A DNA stretch of 64,000 nt from Castellaniella sp040276085 (lineage in GTDB: Bacteria > Pseudomonadota > Gammaproteobacteria > Burkholderiales > Burkholderiaceae_B). The notes under the pieces were generated by a model. It worked only from the letters and a program-made list of their open reading frames with translations, was not told where the DNA came from and did not search any database. Position 1 is the first letter of the stretch. The number at the start of each line of letters is the position of its first letter. Where the stretch lies: assembly GCF_040276085.1 (NCBI RefSeq), contig NZ_JBELOK010000006.1, positions 62,001-126,000 of the forward strand. Reading direction: 5' to 3'. The position numbers were made by a program, and so were the translations under genes. Below, in pieces: positions 36,451 through 46,300 of the stretch.

Positions 36451-37353
36451 ATGGAATTCAGCCTCATGCGCGATGTGCGCATCCGCACTGAGTCGGCCAT
36501 CGCCTCGGGCGATTTATTGCCTATTCAAGCCGAACAAGTGATTCTGCAGGAGCAGGGTCTGGCTTTTATTGTGCGTTGGGTGGCCGCGCTGGCCGCCAAG
36601 GATGCGGCCAGCAAGCCGGCAGCTCAGTCGGGTGCTTCCACAATCTTGCCGGGTGGGCCGCGCGACCCGGATTTCAATCCGTTCCTTCATCCAGACCCTG
36701 CCTTATTGGTGGGGGCGGTGGGCGATCATCATGTGGCGATTCTGAACAAGTTTCCGGTTTGCCTGCATCACCTGGTGCTGGCTCGGCGCCAGTTTGCCGA
36801 GCAGAGTTCGCCCCTGGAAGAGATTGATTTTCAGGCGCTGGCTGCCGTCCTGTCGGCCGAAGGCGGTCTGGGGTTTTACAACGGCGGTGCGGCCGCCGGG
36901 GCCAGCCAGCGACACAAGCACATTCAGTGGATTCCCGCCTCGGACCAGAATGCATCGCTGCAAGCCCTGGGGGCAGGCCTGCCGGCCGGCTTGCCGGAGG
37001 GGGCTGTTGCCCGCCATCCAGCCTTGCCCTTGGCTCATTGTTTCGCGCCGGTCAATGCGGGCGTAGGGGCCGATGTCGCAGTCAGTGCTCGCAGTATGCT
37101 GGCTGCGTTTACGCAGGCATGCGGGGTGCTGGGCCTGCGCCCTGATGCCGATGGTCTGTTGCCGCCATGCAATATGTTGGTTGGCGATGGCTGGATGCTG
37201 GTGCTGCCGCGTAGCCAGGAGCATTTTCAGGGCGTATCCCTTAATGCCTTGTCTTTTGGCGGCACGATCTACGTGCGCGATCCCGCCCAGATCGATGCCA
37301 TCCGGGCGGCTGGCCCGCTGCAGGCGCTGGCCAGTGTTGGTGTGGCGGTTTAG
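36451..37353 (+). CDS. ATP adenylyltransferase-like (Ap4A phosphorylase family) protein
   Basis: A 300-residue HIT-superfamily protein related to yeast APA1/APA2, which split diadenosine tetraphosphate by phosphorolysis. The active-site motif is H155-K-H157-I-Q159 in RHKHIQWIP, preceded by LNKFPVCLHHLVLARRQF. The ATG follows GGGAGAACACC. The role here is likely control of dinucleoside polyphosphates, but the reaction direction cannot be told. It follows the tRNA terminator and precedes the ghrA-like gene. Confidence 0.85.
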   Translation: MEFSLMRDVRIRTESAIASGDLLPIQAEQVILQEQGLAFIVRWVAALAAKDAASKPAAQSGASTILPGGPRDPDFNPFLHPDPALLVGAVGDHHVAILNKFPVCLHHLVLARRQFAEQSSPLEEIDFQALAAVLSAEGGLGFYNGGAAAGASQRHKHIQWIPASDQNASLQALGAGLPAGLPEGAVARHPALPLAHCFAPVNAGVGADVAVSARSMLAAFTQACGVLGLRPDADGLLPPCNMLVGDGWMLVLPRSQEHFQGVSLNALSFGGTIYVRDPAQIDAIRAAGPLQALASVGVAV

Positions 37354-37465
37354 GCGCCTTTGCCAAAGTATCGGCAGATGGTGATGGTGGCTGGCATTGG
37401 CCCAAGTAAAGCAGTACTTGCTAGACTGGCTACTTTTCCAACACTCGCTACCACGCGGATCTCCC

Positions 37466-38395
37466 ATGGAAATCGTTTTCGCCTCCCGTCATGATTCTGA
37501 GCCCCTGCAGTGGGTGCAAGCCCTGCAGGCGGCGTTGCCTGAGCATAAGGTCAGTTTGTGGGATGGTGAAGCGCCCTCCGGGCAGGCGCAGGTTGCGGTG
37601 GTGTGGGCACCTCCGGCAGAGCTCTTTGCCCGCGAGCCCCAACTGACGCACGTGTTCAATCTGGGTGCGGGAGTTGATGCATTGTTGCGGCTGCCGGATC
37701 TGCCCGCCGATATCACATTGGTGCGCATGGAAGATGGTGGCATGGCTGTGCAGATGGCCGAGTATGTCCTGCATTACCTGATCCGCGAGTCCCGGGATCT
37801 GGGCCGTTACGCCAGCTTGCAGTCGCAGGCGTGCTGGCAGCCTCAAGCGGATATCGACCGCGCGGCCTGGCCGGTGGGGGTGATGGGGGGCGGCGTGATG
37901 GGGCGCCGCGTTGCCCAGGCCTGTGCCGCGCTGGATTACCCGGTGTCGGTGTGGTCGCGCAGCGGGCAGCCAGTGGCTGGTGCGCAGGCGTTTGGGCAAG
38001 ACCAGTTATCTGATTTTCTGGCCAACACCCGGGTTCTGGTCAATGTCTTGCCCCTGACCGCGGCCACCCAAGGTATTTTGTCGCGCACGTTGTTTCAGCA
38101 CTTGCAGGCCGATGCCTATCTCATCAATATTGCCCGGGGTGGGCATCTGGTGGATGCTGATCTGCTGGAGGCTCTTGAAAATGGCCGCCTGCGAGGTGCA
38201 GCGCTGGATGCGTTTGTACAAGAACCTTTGCCCAAGGAGCACCCGTTTTGGGCGCATCCGCGTATCCAGGTAACCCCCCACGTGGCAGGTGCCAGCCTGA
38301 TGGCCATGACAGTGAACCAGATTGCTGGCAAGGTGCACGCCATGACCCGTGGAGAACCCATCAGCGGTGTCGTTAATCGCGCCAGGGGGTACTGA
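37466..38395 (+). CDS. 2-hydroxyacid dehydrogenase (glyoxylate/hydroxypyruvate reductase A-like)
   Basis: NAD(P)-dependent reductase of about 309 residues with the GhrA architecture. The Rossmann motif is GGGVMGRRVAQACAALDYPV, and the catalytic triad region shows INIARGGHLVDADLLEALENGRLRGAALD and HPRIQVTPHVAG. Start at ATG 37466. GhrA members reduce glyoxylate, hydroxypyruvate or related keto acids. It is convergent with the SpmAB-like gene with 7 bases between stops. Confidence 0.88.
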   Translation: MEIVFASRHDSEPLQWVQALQAALPEHKVSLWDGEAPSGQAQVAVVWAPPAELFAREPQLTHVFNLGAGVDALLRLPDLPADITLVRMEDGGMAVQMAEYVLHYLIRESRDLGRYASLQSQACWQPQADIDRAAWPVGVMGGGVMGRRVAQACAALDYPVSVWSRSGQPVAGAQAFGQDQLSDFLANTRVLVNVLPLTAATQGILSRTLFQHLQADAYLINIARGGHLVDADLLEALENGRLRGAALDAFVQEPLPKEHPFWAHPRIQVTPHVAGASLMAMTVNQIAGKVHAMTRGEPISGVVNRARGY

Positions 38396-38402
38396 CTGTG
38401 CC

Positions 38403-39632
38403 TCAGGCAAAAAACCAGTAGCACACTGCGATGGCTGCCAGCACACCGGCGAAGTCGGCCAGCAGTGCGCAGCCCACGGCGTGGCGGGCACGCTGGATGC
38501 TGACGGCACCAAAATACACGGCCAGTACATAAAAGGTGGTTTCAGTGCTGCCTTGCACGGTGGCTGCCAGCAAAGAGGCAAAGCTGTCTGGGCCTGTGTG
38601 CTGCATGGTTTCGATCATCAGGGCGCGTGCCGCACTACCTGAGAAGGGCTTCACCAGGGCGGTGGGCAGGGCATCTACAAAGCGTGTGTCCAACCCCAGG
38701 GTGTGCACGCTCCAGCGGATGACATCCAGCAATAGGTCCAAGGCGCCAGAGGCCCGCAGCACGCCAACCGCACACAGCATGGCGATCAGGTACGGCAGCA
38801 GGTTCTTGCACACCTCAAAGCCCTCTTTGGCCCCTTCGATAAAGCAGTCGTAGACGGCGACGCGCTTCCAGGCGCCGGCCAGCAAAAAGGCGATGATCAC
38901 CCCAAACAACACCAGATTGCCCAGCAAAGAGGACAGCGCCGAGACGGCCACTGCGCTGAGGCTGGCCAGCAGAGCCATGAATCCACCCAGGAGCAGGCCG
39001 CCCGTAGCCAGCCAAGCGAGTACAACCGGGTCTTGCAGGCGCAAGCGCTGCATAAAGGCCACTGACAGCAGACCCACCAAAGTGGATGCCGAGGTTGCCA
39101 GGAGGATAGGTAAAAACACCAGGGTGGGGTCGGGTGCTCCCTGCTGGGCGCGGTACATGAATATGGACACCGGCAAGAGCGTCAGGGAGGATGAGTTCAG
39201 CACCAGAAATAGAATCTGCGCGTTGGTGGCAGTGTCCGGCTTGGGGTTAAGTGTTTGCAGGGCATGCATGGCACGCAGGCCAATGGGGGTGGCGGCATTG
39301 TCCAGCCCCAGCGCGTTGGCGGCAAAGTTGAGCGTGATCAGCCCAAGGGCTGGGTGCCCGGCGGGTACTTCGGGCATCAGGCGCAAAAACAGCGGGCCCA
39401 GCAACCGCGCCAGGCCGCGCACCAGGCCGGCCGCCTCGGCAATTTTTAAAAACCCCATCCAGAGCGTCAGGGTGCCCAACAACAGCAGCATGATCTTGAC
39501 GGACAGATCCGCCATGTCAAAGAGGCTTGTGATCAGATCCGAAAAAATATCGGCGTTGCCCAGCACCAGCCACTGGAACAGCCCCGAGGCTGCCGCCACC
39601 AGAAAAAATCCGAGCCACAAAACGTTAAGCAT
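38403..39632 (-). CDS. SpmA-SpmB fused nucleoside-recognition (Gate) domain membrane protein
   Basis: A 409-residue membrane protein with about ten helices. The first half (FLVAAASGLFQWLVLGNADIF...) matches SpmA and the second half (LGNLVLFGVIIAFLLAGA...GVLRASGALDLLLDVI) matches SpmB, two adjacent Bacillus genes here fused. Such Gate-domain proteins are found in many Proteobacteria, where they have no sporulation role. The substrate is unknown; a transporter function is inferred. It lies 15 bases downstream of a lipoprotein gene on the same strand. Confidence 0.85.
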   Translation of the reverse strand: MLNVLWLGFFLVAAASGLFQWLVLGNADIFSDLITSLFDMADLSVKIMLLLLGTLTLWMGFLKIAEAAGLVRGLARLLGPLFLRLMPEVPAGHPALGLITLNFAANALGLDNAATPIGLRAMHALQTLNPKPDTATNAQILFLVLNSSSLTLLPVSIFMYRAQQGAPDPTLVFLPILLATSASTLVGLLSVAFMQRLRLQDPVVLAWLATGGLLLGGFMALLASLSAVAVSALSSLLGNLVLFGVIIAFLLAGAWKRVAVYDCFIEGAKEGFEVCKNLLPYLIAMLCAVGVLRASGALDLLLDVIRWSVHTLGLDTRFVDALPTALVKPFSGSAARALMIETMQHTGPDSFASLLAATVQGSTETTFYVLAVYFGAVSIQRARHAVGCALLADFAGVLAAIAVCYWFFA

Positions 39633-39647
39633 CGCTGTGCGCCGGGC

Positions 39648-40202
39648 TTAGAAGCGTGGAAACATGCGGTCGTGGTCGTACATGGGGTCTGGCCCAGGGT
39701 GAAATTTGGTCACCTGGTCTCCGTTTTGCCCCATAAATACATACATCAGTGAGTTCCAGACGTGATCCTGCTTGTATCGGTAGCTCCAGACCACTTGCTG
39801 CGAGCCAGGCAAACCGGCGGTGTCGATGATGGCCGGCGGGCCAAACTCGCAACGCACCTGGGCGGCCGTCCAGGTGCCGGTTTTCAGTACCTGAAAATGC
39901 TCGTCCGTCAGCACGGGCTGTATTGTGTCGATACGGCCCTGACCATCGATGGTGCTGGCCCAGGCAAACTGTCCCATGGGTTGTTGCGACCACACCGCGC
40001 GGTGCAGGCCGTCTCGATCAGTGCATTGCAAGGTGGGGGCCCCAAACTGAGCTGCTACCTGATCCAGGGGGGTGCCGGGTGGCGCTGAAGTAACGGATGT
40101 GCAGCCGGCCAGTAATGTGGTGGCACCCAGCAGGGCAGCCATCAACGGGCGTGGGTACGCTTTTGCTTTTGGGTGGCAGGTGAACAAGTAAGCAGGCGCC
40201 AT
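39648..40202 (-). CDS. Hypothetical lipoprotein
   Basis: A 184-residue exported protein with the lipobox LLAGC (lipidated Cys34 counting from ATG 40202). An internal Met at residue 21 could give a shorter signal peptide (MAALLGATTLLAGC). The mature part has two tandem, distantly similar segments, one near LDQVAAQFGAPTLQC and one near VRCEFGPPAIIDTAG, both shaped like the small outer-membrane-assembly (SmpA/OmlA-type) fold. The function is unknown. The gene precedes the SpmAB-like gene. Confidence 0.82.
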   Translation of the reverse strand: MAPAYLFTCHPKAKAYPRPLMAALLGATTLLAGCTSVTSAPPGTPLDQVAAQFGAPTLQCTDRDGLHRAVWSQQPMGQFAWASTIDGQGRIDTIQPVLTDEHFQVLKTGTWTAAQVRCEFGPPAIIDTAGLPGSQQVVWSYRYKQDHVWNSLMYVFMGQNGDQVTKFHPGPDPMYDHDRMFPRF

Positions 40203-40389
40203 GGCAGTCCTCCGGATGGATGCCTCCAGTGTAATCGGCGTTGCCGTTGTTTAGGCACGGAGACCGGGCCGCACGGCAGCCCGGCATGTTTTATACTGGC
40301 GGCCTGGTTTGTTGCGGGGTCTCTGCGCGGCAAACCTGCCAGGTGTTGCGTTCGCATACCGTCTGCGCTGGCTGTTGTACCAGCTCAGT

Positions 40390-40464
40390 GTCTCCTTAGT
40401 TAAATGGATATAACTTTCCCCTCCTAAGGGAAGATTGCAGGTTCGATTCCTGCAGGAGACGCCA
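40390..40464 (+). tRNA. tRNA-Arg (anticodon CCT)
   Basis: Acceptor GTCTCCT pairs with AGGAGAC, discriminator G, encoded CCA at 40462-40464. The anticodon stem TTCCC/GGGAA holds the loop CTCCTAA with anticodon CCT. The T arm is GCAGG-TTCGATT-CCTGC. It is the last feature before the pel operon, which begins about 160 bases downstream on the same strand. Confidence 0.96.
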
Positions 40465-40498
40465 ATAGCGCTTCAAAGCCCTGTTCGATGCTTTCGTG

Positions 40499-40511
40499 TT
40501 TCCTAAGGAAA
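40499..40511. other. Odd-centred palindrome upstream of pelA
   Basis: TTTCCT and AGGAAA flank a single A at 40499-40511, about 112 bases before the likely pelA start. It could be an operator of the pel operon. The 160-base gap between tRNA-Arg and pelA is AT-rich but I cannot define a promoter in it with confidence. Confidence 0.35.
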
Positions 40512-40623
40512 TGGGTCTGCTCCATCTGAAATATGTGGTTATTCATGCGATTTCCACATGTATGTGCATGCCATAATCGTAATTTGTTCAAAATCGTGTC
40601 CAACCATCGCGATAAATTACTTT

Positions 40624-43359
40624 ATGGCCCCAAGCCTTGTATCGCTTAACCGACGTCGCCCACGAGCCTTTGTGTCTGTGTGTATGCGTTTTATGTATGC
40701 ACTTTTGATGTATGGCCTGTGTAGCACTGTATGGGCTGTATCCCCAGGTGTCGTTCATAGCCCGCGCGTGGTGGATTCACCGGATGTGGCGCTTTACTAT
40801 CAGAAAGACGTACCTGTCGATTTGTTGAAAGCATTCGATGTGGTGGTTCTGGATCCGTCCAAAGCAGTGCCGCCTGACGCGCCCAGGCGAGTAGGGCACA
40901 GCCAGTGGTATGCGCGTCTTCGCGCGGATGCGCTTGGCCAGATCATCGAGAGCCCGGCTTATTTTTTTGCTCATCGGCTGGCCAGTTTGTTGTCGGCGGG
41001 TTACGACGGCGTTTTGCTGGATGATGGCAGTGACCTCAACGACCACTCAGCGCAATTGCAGGCGCAGATGCTGCAGGTGTTCGCAGCCTTCCAACAATAT
41101 GCGCCTGGGGTGTCTGTCATTGTTCGCAATTACCCGGATCTGGCAAGTCACGTGGGCAGTCAACTTCGCGCGGTGGTATTGGATGGCGTGTATGCGCAAA
41201 ATGGCGTGTTGTTGTATCCGCAGACGCGTGCCGAGACCTCTATTGCATTGCAAGGACGCTCCGTGCCTGTGGTGGCACTAGGGTATTGTCCTGTACACGA
41301 TCTGGCATGCCGGCGTCGTATGGCACGTGCCATCCATGCGGATGGTTTTATTCCTTATGTCTCCGATCGCTCCCAATCCTTGGTGGGTATTGGCGATCTC
41401 GAAGTTTTTCCGCGCAAGGTTTTGATGGTGCAGTTGGACCTCGGAGGGGCGCCTTTGGATAGCAGCCGCGGGGTGCGCGTGTATTCGATGCCACTCAACC
41501 AACTGGGCTATGACGTTGAATACGTGGACGTGCAGCATCTGCCAAGCCGGCTCACTCGTGATCGTTATGCCGGGGTGGTGGTAGCCCTGGAAGCCAATCC
41601 CCCAAACACAGCGGCGTGGCGTCGTTGGCTATTGACACGTGTGGCGCAAGGGATGCCGGTGGCCATTTTGGGACGATTGGGTTTTGATCTGGATCCCGCC
41701 TCGGGCGCTGTTCTTGGGCTTTCTACCGTACAAAGGATAGAAAATTTTCAATTGCCGGTGCGGATAAGCAAACAGGCGCCCATGATGGGTTTTGAGATGC
41801 TTCCTGCACCTGATATCAGGTCGCTCAGCAATCTTCGCCTTACTGGTGGCGGCCAGGTATTGTTGCAGGTAGAAGCCGCAGGCCGACAGTATGATGAGGC
41901 TTTTGTCAGTTCATGGGGAGGGTATGTTTCAGACAGGTTTACGGTGATAGCGCTCAGTTCGCTTCCGGGCGATCGTTGGGTTGTTCAGCCCATGCAGTTT
42001 TTTCGGCAAGCGTTGCAACTGCCAAGTATCCCAATGCCCGTGGTGACGACAGAAAATGGCCTGCGGCTGTTGTTTGTCCATATCGATGGCGATGGTTTTC
42101 CGTCCAGGACTGAATTCCCGGGAAATCAGCTGAGTGCAGAGGTGCTCAGGGATCAGATACTAAAGAAATATCAGATTCCGCAAACGGTCACAGTGATCCA
42201 GGGTGAAATCGCGCGTGATGGGCTTTATCCTGCATTGTCTCCAAAACTGGAGAATCTTGCGCGCGAGATCTTTGAGTTGCCCAATGTGGAAATCGGTAGC
42301 CATACGTATTCCCATCCTTTCATATGGGAGTTCATAAAGGGAAACAAGATAGAAGTACCGGATCTTGCCAGGCTGGATAGCCCTCCATATCTGGATATCC
42401 CTGGCTATCAGTTTGATCTAAAAAAAGAGATCGTCGGATCCATTAAATATATCAATGATAATCTGGCACCGACAGGCAAAAAGGTCGAGATTTTGCAGTG
42501 GTCCGGCGATGCTCAACCACCTGAAAATGCAGTGCAGATGGCGTCTGATGCAAAGGTCTTGAACATCAATGGTGGTGATACAACAATCACCACATCCAAT
42601 AACTCCTGGACGGCGATTGCGCCGATTGGAGTTGCGAAGGGTGAGGGTGACGGTGCATATCAGGTATATGTTGGTGAGATGAATGAAAATGTTTTCACAG
42701 GCGATTGGACTGGCCCGTTTTATGGCTATCGTCGTATCGTTGAAACATTTGACCTTACTGATTCGCCAATTCGCTTTAAACCGGTCAATATTTATTATCA
42801 CTTTTATTCAGCTACCAAGACATCGTCTTTGAAAGCATTGAATATTGCTTATGATGATGCATTATCCCGGAAAGTATTACCTATTTACACTACAGAGTAT
42901 GTCAAAAAAGTGCTTGATTGGCGACATGTAGCCATAGGTCGAAAAGGCGATGAATGGAAAATTCAATCGGGCAATTACCTGCGTGAGATCTATTGGCCTT
43001 CTTCCAAAACTCCGCGCCTGTTGGGTTCTCGTGGTGTGAGCGGATACACACGTGATTCCCGCGGTGTGTATATCCATATGGGGTCAAGTCTGGCCGAGTT
43101 TCTTATGCAGGATCAGCCCGACCAGAAAGTGCCGAGCATTGACCGTGCTGCCGGTCAGGTGCGTGCGTTCCAGCGGCACGGCCGTAATATGAAATTTCAG
43201 TTTGGTGGATATTACAAGCCTTATCTCATTTTCAGGGATGTAGCGGGGTGTCGTGTTTCTATTGATGGCCAGATCCGGCCAGTTGGCCCCAGGTTTAATG
43301 TGTCGGGAAACGTGTCCAAACCAGTTCGCCTGCACGATATCAGGGTGATATGTGACTAG
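40624..43359 (+). CDS. pelA: Pel polysaccharide deacetylase PelA (N-terminal hydrolase domain degenerate)
   Basis: Periplasmic PelA removes acetyl groups from the Pel polysaccharide and in Pseudomonas also hydrolyses it. Domains by position: signal peptide; GH114/GH166-like region (about 40780-41400); linker Rossmann-like domain; deacetylase (about 42050-42700); C-terminal beta domain. The deacetylase is intact: DGD metal motif in HIDGDGF (42085) and HTYSH (42301-42315). The hydrolase domain is not: LLDDGSD at 41017 and VVLDGVY at 41173 replace the motifs seen in the stand-alone hydrolase at 52987. Start is uncertain; 40624, 40558 and 40684 are candidates and no good ribosome-binding site distinguishes them. 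GC content of some stretches is near 36%. Confidence 0.88.
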   Translation: MAPSLVSLNRRRPRAFVSVCMRFMYALLMYGLCSTVWAVSPGVVHSPRVVDSPDVALYYQKDVPVDLLKAFDVVVLDPSKAVPPDAPRRVGHSQWYARLRADALGQIIESPAYFFAHRLASLLSAGYDGVLLDDGSDLNDHSAQLQAQMLQVFAAFQQYAPGVSVIVRNYPDLASHVGSQLRAVVLDGVYAQNGVLLYPQTRAETSIALQGRSVPVVALGYCPVHDLACRRRMARAIHADGFIPYVSDRSQSLVGIGDLEVFPRKVLMVQLDLGGAPLDSSRGVRVYSMPLNQLGYDVEYVDVQHLPSRLTRDRYAGVVVALEANPPNTAAWRRWLLTRVAQGMPVAILGRLGFDLDPASGAVLGLSTVQRIENFQLPVRISKQAPMMGFEMLPAPDIRSLSNLRLTGGGQVLLQVEAAGRQYDEAFVSSWGGYVSDRFTVIALSSLPGDRWVVQPMQFFRQALQLPSIPMPVVTTENGLRLLFVHIDGDGFPSRTEFPGNQLSAEVLRDQILKKYQIPQTVTVIQGEIARDGLYPALSPKLENLAREIFELPNVEIGSHTYSHPFIWEFIKGNKIEVPDLARLDSPPYLDIPGYQFDLKKEIVGSIKYINDNLAPTGKKVEILQWSGDAQPPENAVQMASDAKVLNINGGDTTITTSNNSWTAIAPIGVAKGEGDGAYQVYVGEMNENVFTGDWTGPFYGYRRIVETFDLTDSPIRFKPVNIYYHFYSATKTSSLKALNIAYDDALSRKVLPIYTTEYVKKVLDWRHVAIGRKGDEWKIQSGNYLREIYWPSSKTPRLLGSRGVSGYTRDSRGVYIHMGSSLAEFLMQDQPDQKVPSIDRAAGQVRAFQRHGRNMKFQFGGYYKPYLIFRDVAGCRVSIDGQIRPVGPRFNVSGNVSKPVRLHDIRVICD

Positions 43360-46300
43360 TACCCCAGCTACAACACGCATCGTGTCTCCCTGGTTGTTGG
43401 GGGCGCTGGCTATTTTTCTGGCAGTGTTTTTATATATCGTAAAGCCAGGTACGTCACAGCTGATTGCAAAAATTGCGGCAGAGCCGCTGTCACCACTTTC
43501 AGTTTCCTATCTTGAGGCGTGGTTAAGGGCAGAGCCTGATTCGCCCCGTTTTCAGGCTTTATTGAGCAGTCAATATCTAAAACTTGGCCGTTGGGATGAT
43601 GCCGTTCAGGTGGCCTCCCAGATCGAATCAAATGCGGATCCGGTGATTCGGTTTGCCAGTGTGCGGTTGCAAGCACAAGCGCTGGAAGGCAAAGCGTTTG
43701 AGGCACCTGCTGATTCGCCGCAGCGGCAAGCACGCATTGCACAACTCTCGCAGTTTCTCGGGCGCCTTACGGACGAGAATCTGGACATTGAGACCTTGAA
43801 GCTGTTGGCTGGCGTGGCTCGGGATGCGGGAGCGCGTGACGCGAGTCGGCAGTTTTATCAGCAATTGACCCGCCAGGATGCTGCGGGTGCCGTGCATTGG
43901 TACTCGGCTCTGGGAGCGATGGCCCTTGCGGATGGTCAGTACACAGAGGCGGCAGATGCGTATTTTCAGGCCCAGGCGCTAGTGCAATCGGTAGTTGATC
44001 GCCGTCAGTATTTTTTGGCCGCAGTGCAGTCTTTGCAATCAGGCAATTTGGTAGCGCTGGCCTGTGAACAGGCCCAGCAGCATGTTGGAGACCTTGATTC
44101 TGATCTGCCGACACTACGCTATTTGATACGCCTTGCAGAGTCGGCCAACCGATATGATCTGGTTATTTTGTACGGGCGCAAGATGGCCAAACAGTTGGCC
44201 TTCGTTCCTCGTTTCGCGGATGGCCTTCTGGGTGCAGTACACGGTGGCTGGCAGCCACCGGCGCATACTGTGCGTGTGGCAACCAAGCAGGATAGTGCAC
44301 TACCATCGCAGGCTCCAGGTTCGGATTTCGAGCTTCTTTATCATGCCTTTATGGCCAGCGGCAGCTTGCAGGATGCGATAGAAATTGTGCAACGCGCATT
44401 GGCCAAGCCAGAAGCCGATCGTTCCGTGTGGCTGCAGCGGCTGGCCGAGTTATCCGACTGGACAGGGCATACGCAGATGTCGCTTGAAAGCTGGTTGGCC
44501 TTGGCGCGTGAGTTCAACGATCCGCGTGCCTGGAACCGCTTGTTGGTGCTGGCACCCCAGTTGGATGAAGACCAGATCTATCTGCAGGCACTGCTGCATG
44601 CTGGCAGAGGGGACCTCCCCCATGTGCAGGAGATCATCCAGACCTACGAGCGCCTGGGTAACCCAGAAGCGGCAATGGCCTATCTGGAGCAACAATTAAA
44701 GGGTAAGGGCAATCGACATTTGCTCGAGCTCCTCGCAGAGTTGTCCGGGCGGGCGGGTCATGATGCGTTGTCTTTGGCCAGCTGGAAGCAGCTGAATACG
44801 CACTATGGTCCCAATCCGGCCTATGCATTACACATTGCCACTCAACTGTATATGCACCGGCAAGCCAAAGAGGCCTTGGCTGTATTACAGGAAGCCCAAC
44901 CGGTGGCCTTGCAAAAGGGTGCAACGCAGGGTTTCTGGAAGAGCTACATTGATCTGGCTCGGCTGCTGGGGCAGGGTAACCTTGTGGATGGTCAGGTGTG
45001 GGCAAAGTTGCTCAAACACGCCCCTGATGCACAAACGTTCGACAGCATGCTTTATTTTTATTATGGCTCGCCGATTGACGTCGGGCGGATCGCTGAAGTG
45101 GCCTACCGCCAAACCCACGATATTGCGTATTTGCAACAAGCGATGGAAGCCTATGCAACGGCACGTGCATGGCCGCGTATCCAGTTGCTGTTGCAGCAGC
45201 TTTCCAGCCGAGATCAAGAGGCGCTTGAGCAGTCTCCCAAGGCGCTCGAGGCCAGGGGTAATTATTGGCTGGTGACCGGCAAGATTGATCTCGGACTGAA
45301 AGACTTGGCGCGTGCCTATCAGTTGCCTGAGGGAGCAGGGCAAGTGGGTGAGGCGTACCTGTGGGCATTGCTGTCTTTTGGAGATCGGGCTTCGGTGCGT
45401 CGTATCAGTCGGCAGCTTGCGCAAGCTCATCCTCAGGATCCCGCGTATGCACGGGTGTTGGCGGCGGCTGTCTTACAGCTGGGCGAGCCTCGCAGGGCGT
45501 TGCGCTATCTTGATCTTGCAGGTATCCCCGCCCGCCAAGATCCTTTGTGGCTGATGGTTTATGCGGACGCCAGAGAGGCCCTGGGACAGCAGGGTTTTGC
45601 CCGGCGTATCCGGCGCCACGCTTGGTATTTGCTGGTACGGGCCCATCCCTTTGATGAAGACTCGCTCGATCGAAGTTCTGCGCGGGTAGTGTTGGGACAA
45701 ATGTATCTTGGCGGAGATGCTTCCCTGTTGTTGTTGAAGCGCATGGTCCACCGTGATCCTTATGCCGAACTTGACAATGCGATTGCCGGGTCTGTGCTTG
45801 GCAATATCCCAGGTGTGCCATCGTTAAATCAAGTCGGTTCAAAAGCAATTGGCGCAGATGCGTCGGCAGGGTGGAGTGATCCCAATACCGTACCGTTGGT
45901 TTTAGGCTGGGCTTTGGCGGGCGAACACTACGCGCTGGCTCGTGCGTGGCTTGGAAAACGATACCTGACAGAGCTTCAGAAGCCAGATAGCGTCCAGCTC
46001 GCACTAGCGCTTCAAGACCATGACGAAGTACAGATCGCCACTATTTTGGGTAGGGATTCAGCTACGCTGTCACCGGATGCGAAAGTGCAGGCGCTGGACT
46101 CATTAGACAGGATTGCGAGTGCTCAGACCGTCGCGTTTGAGGCATATAGCCAAGCATCGGAGAGTGCCATTTGGGCTGAAACCTGGCGTGATGTCGGTCT
46201 TAAGTACCGACCCTCCGCAGGTGTCTTGGCTGATAGTGCCCAGGTTGATGATTTGAGTTGGCGAACGTTAGATCTTGATGCGGGTTTGGCGTTATCGCCG

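Noticed and set aside
40390..40464. Search for a direct repeat of the tRNA-Arg 3' end as an island att site
   Set aside because: No second copy of the tRNA end was seen near 53860-54375, and no integrase other than housekeeping xerD is present.
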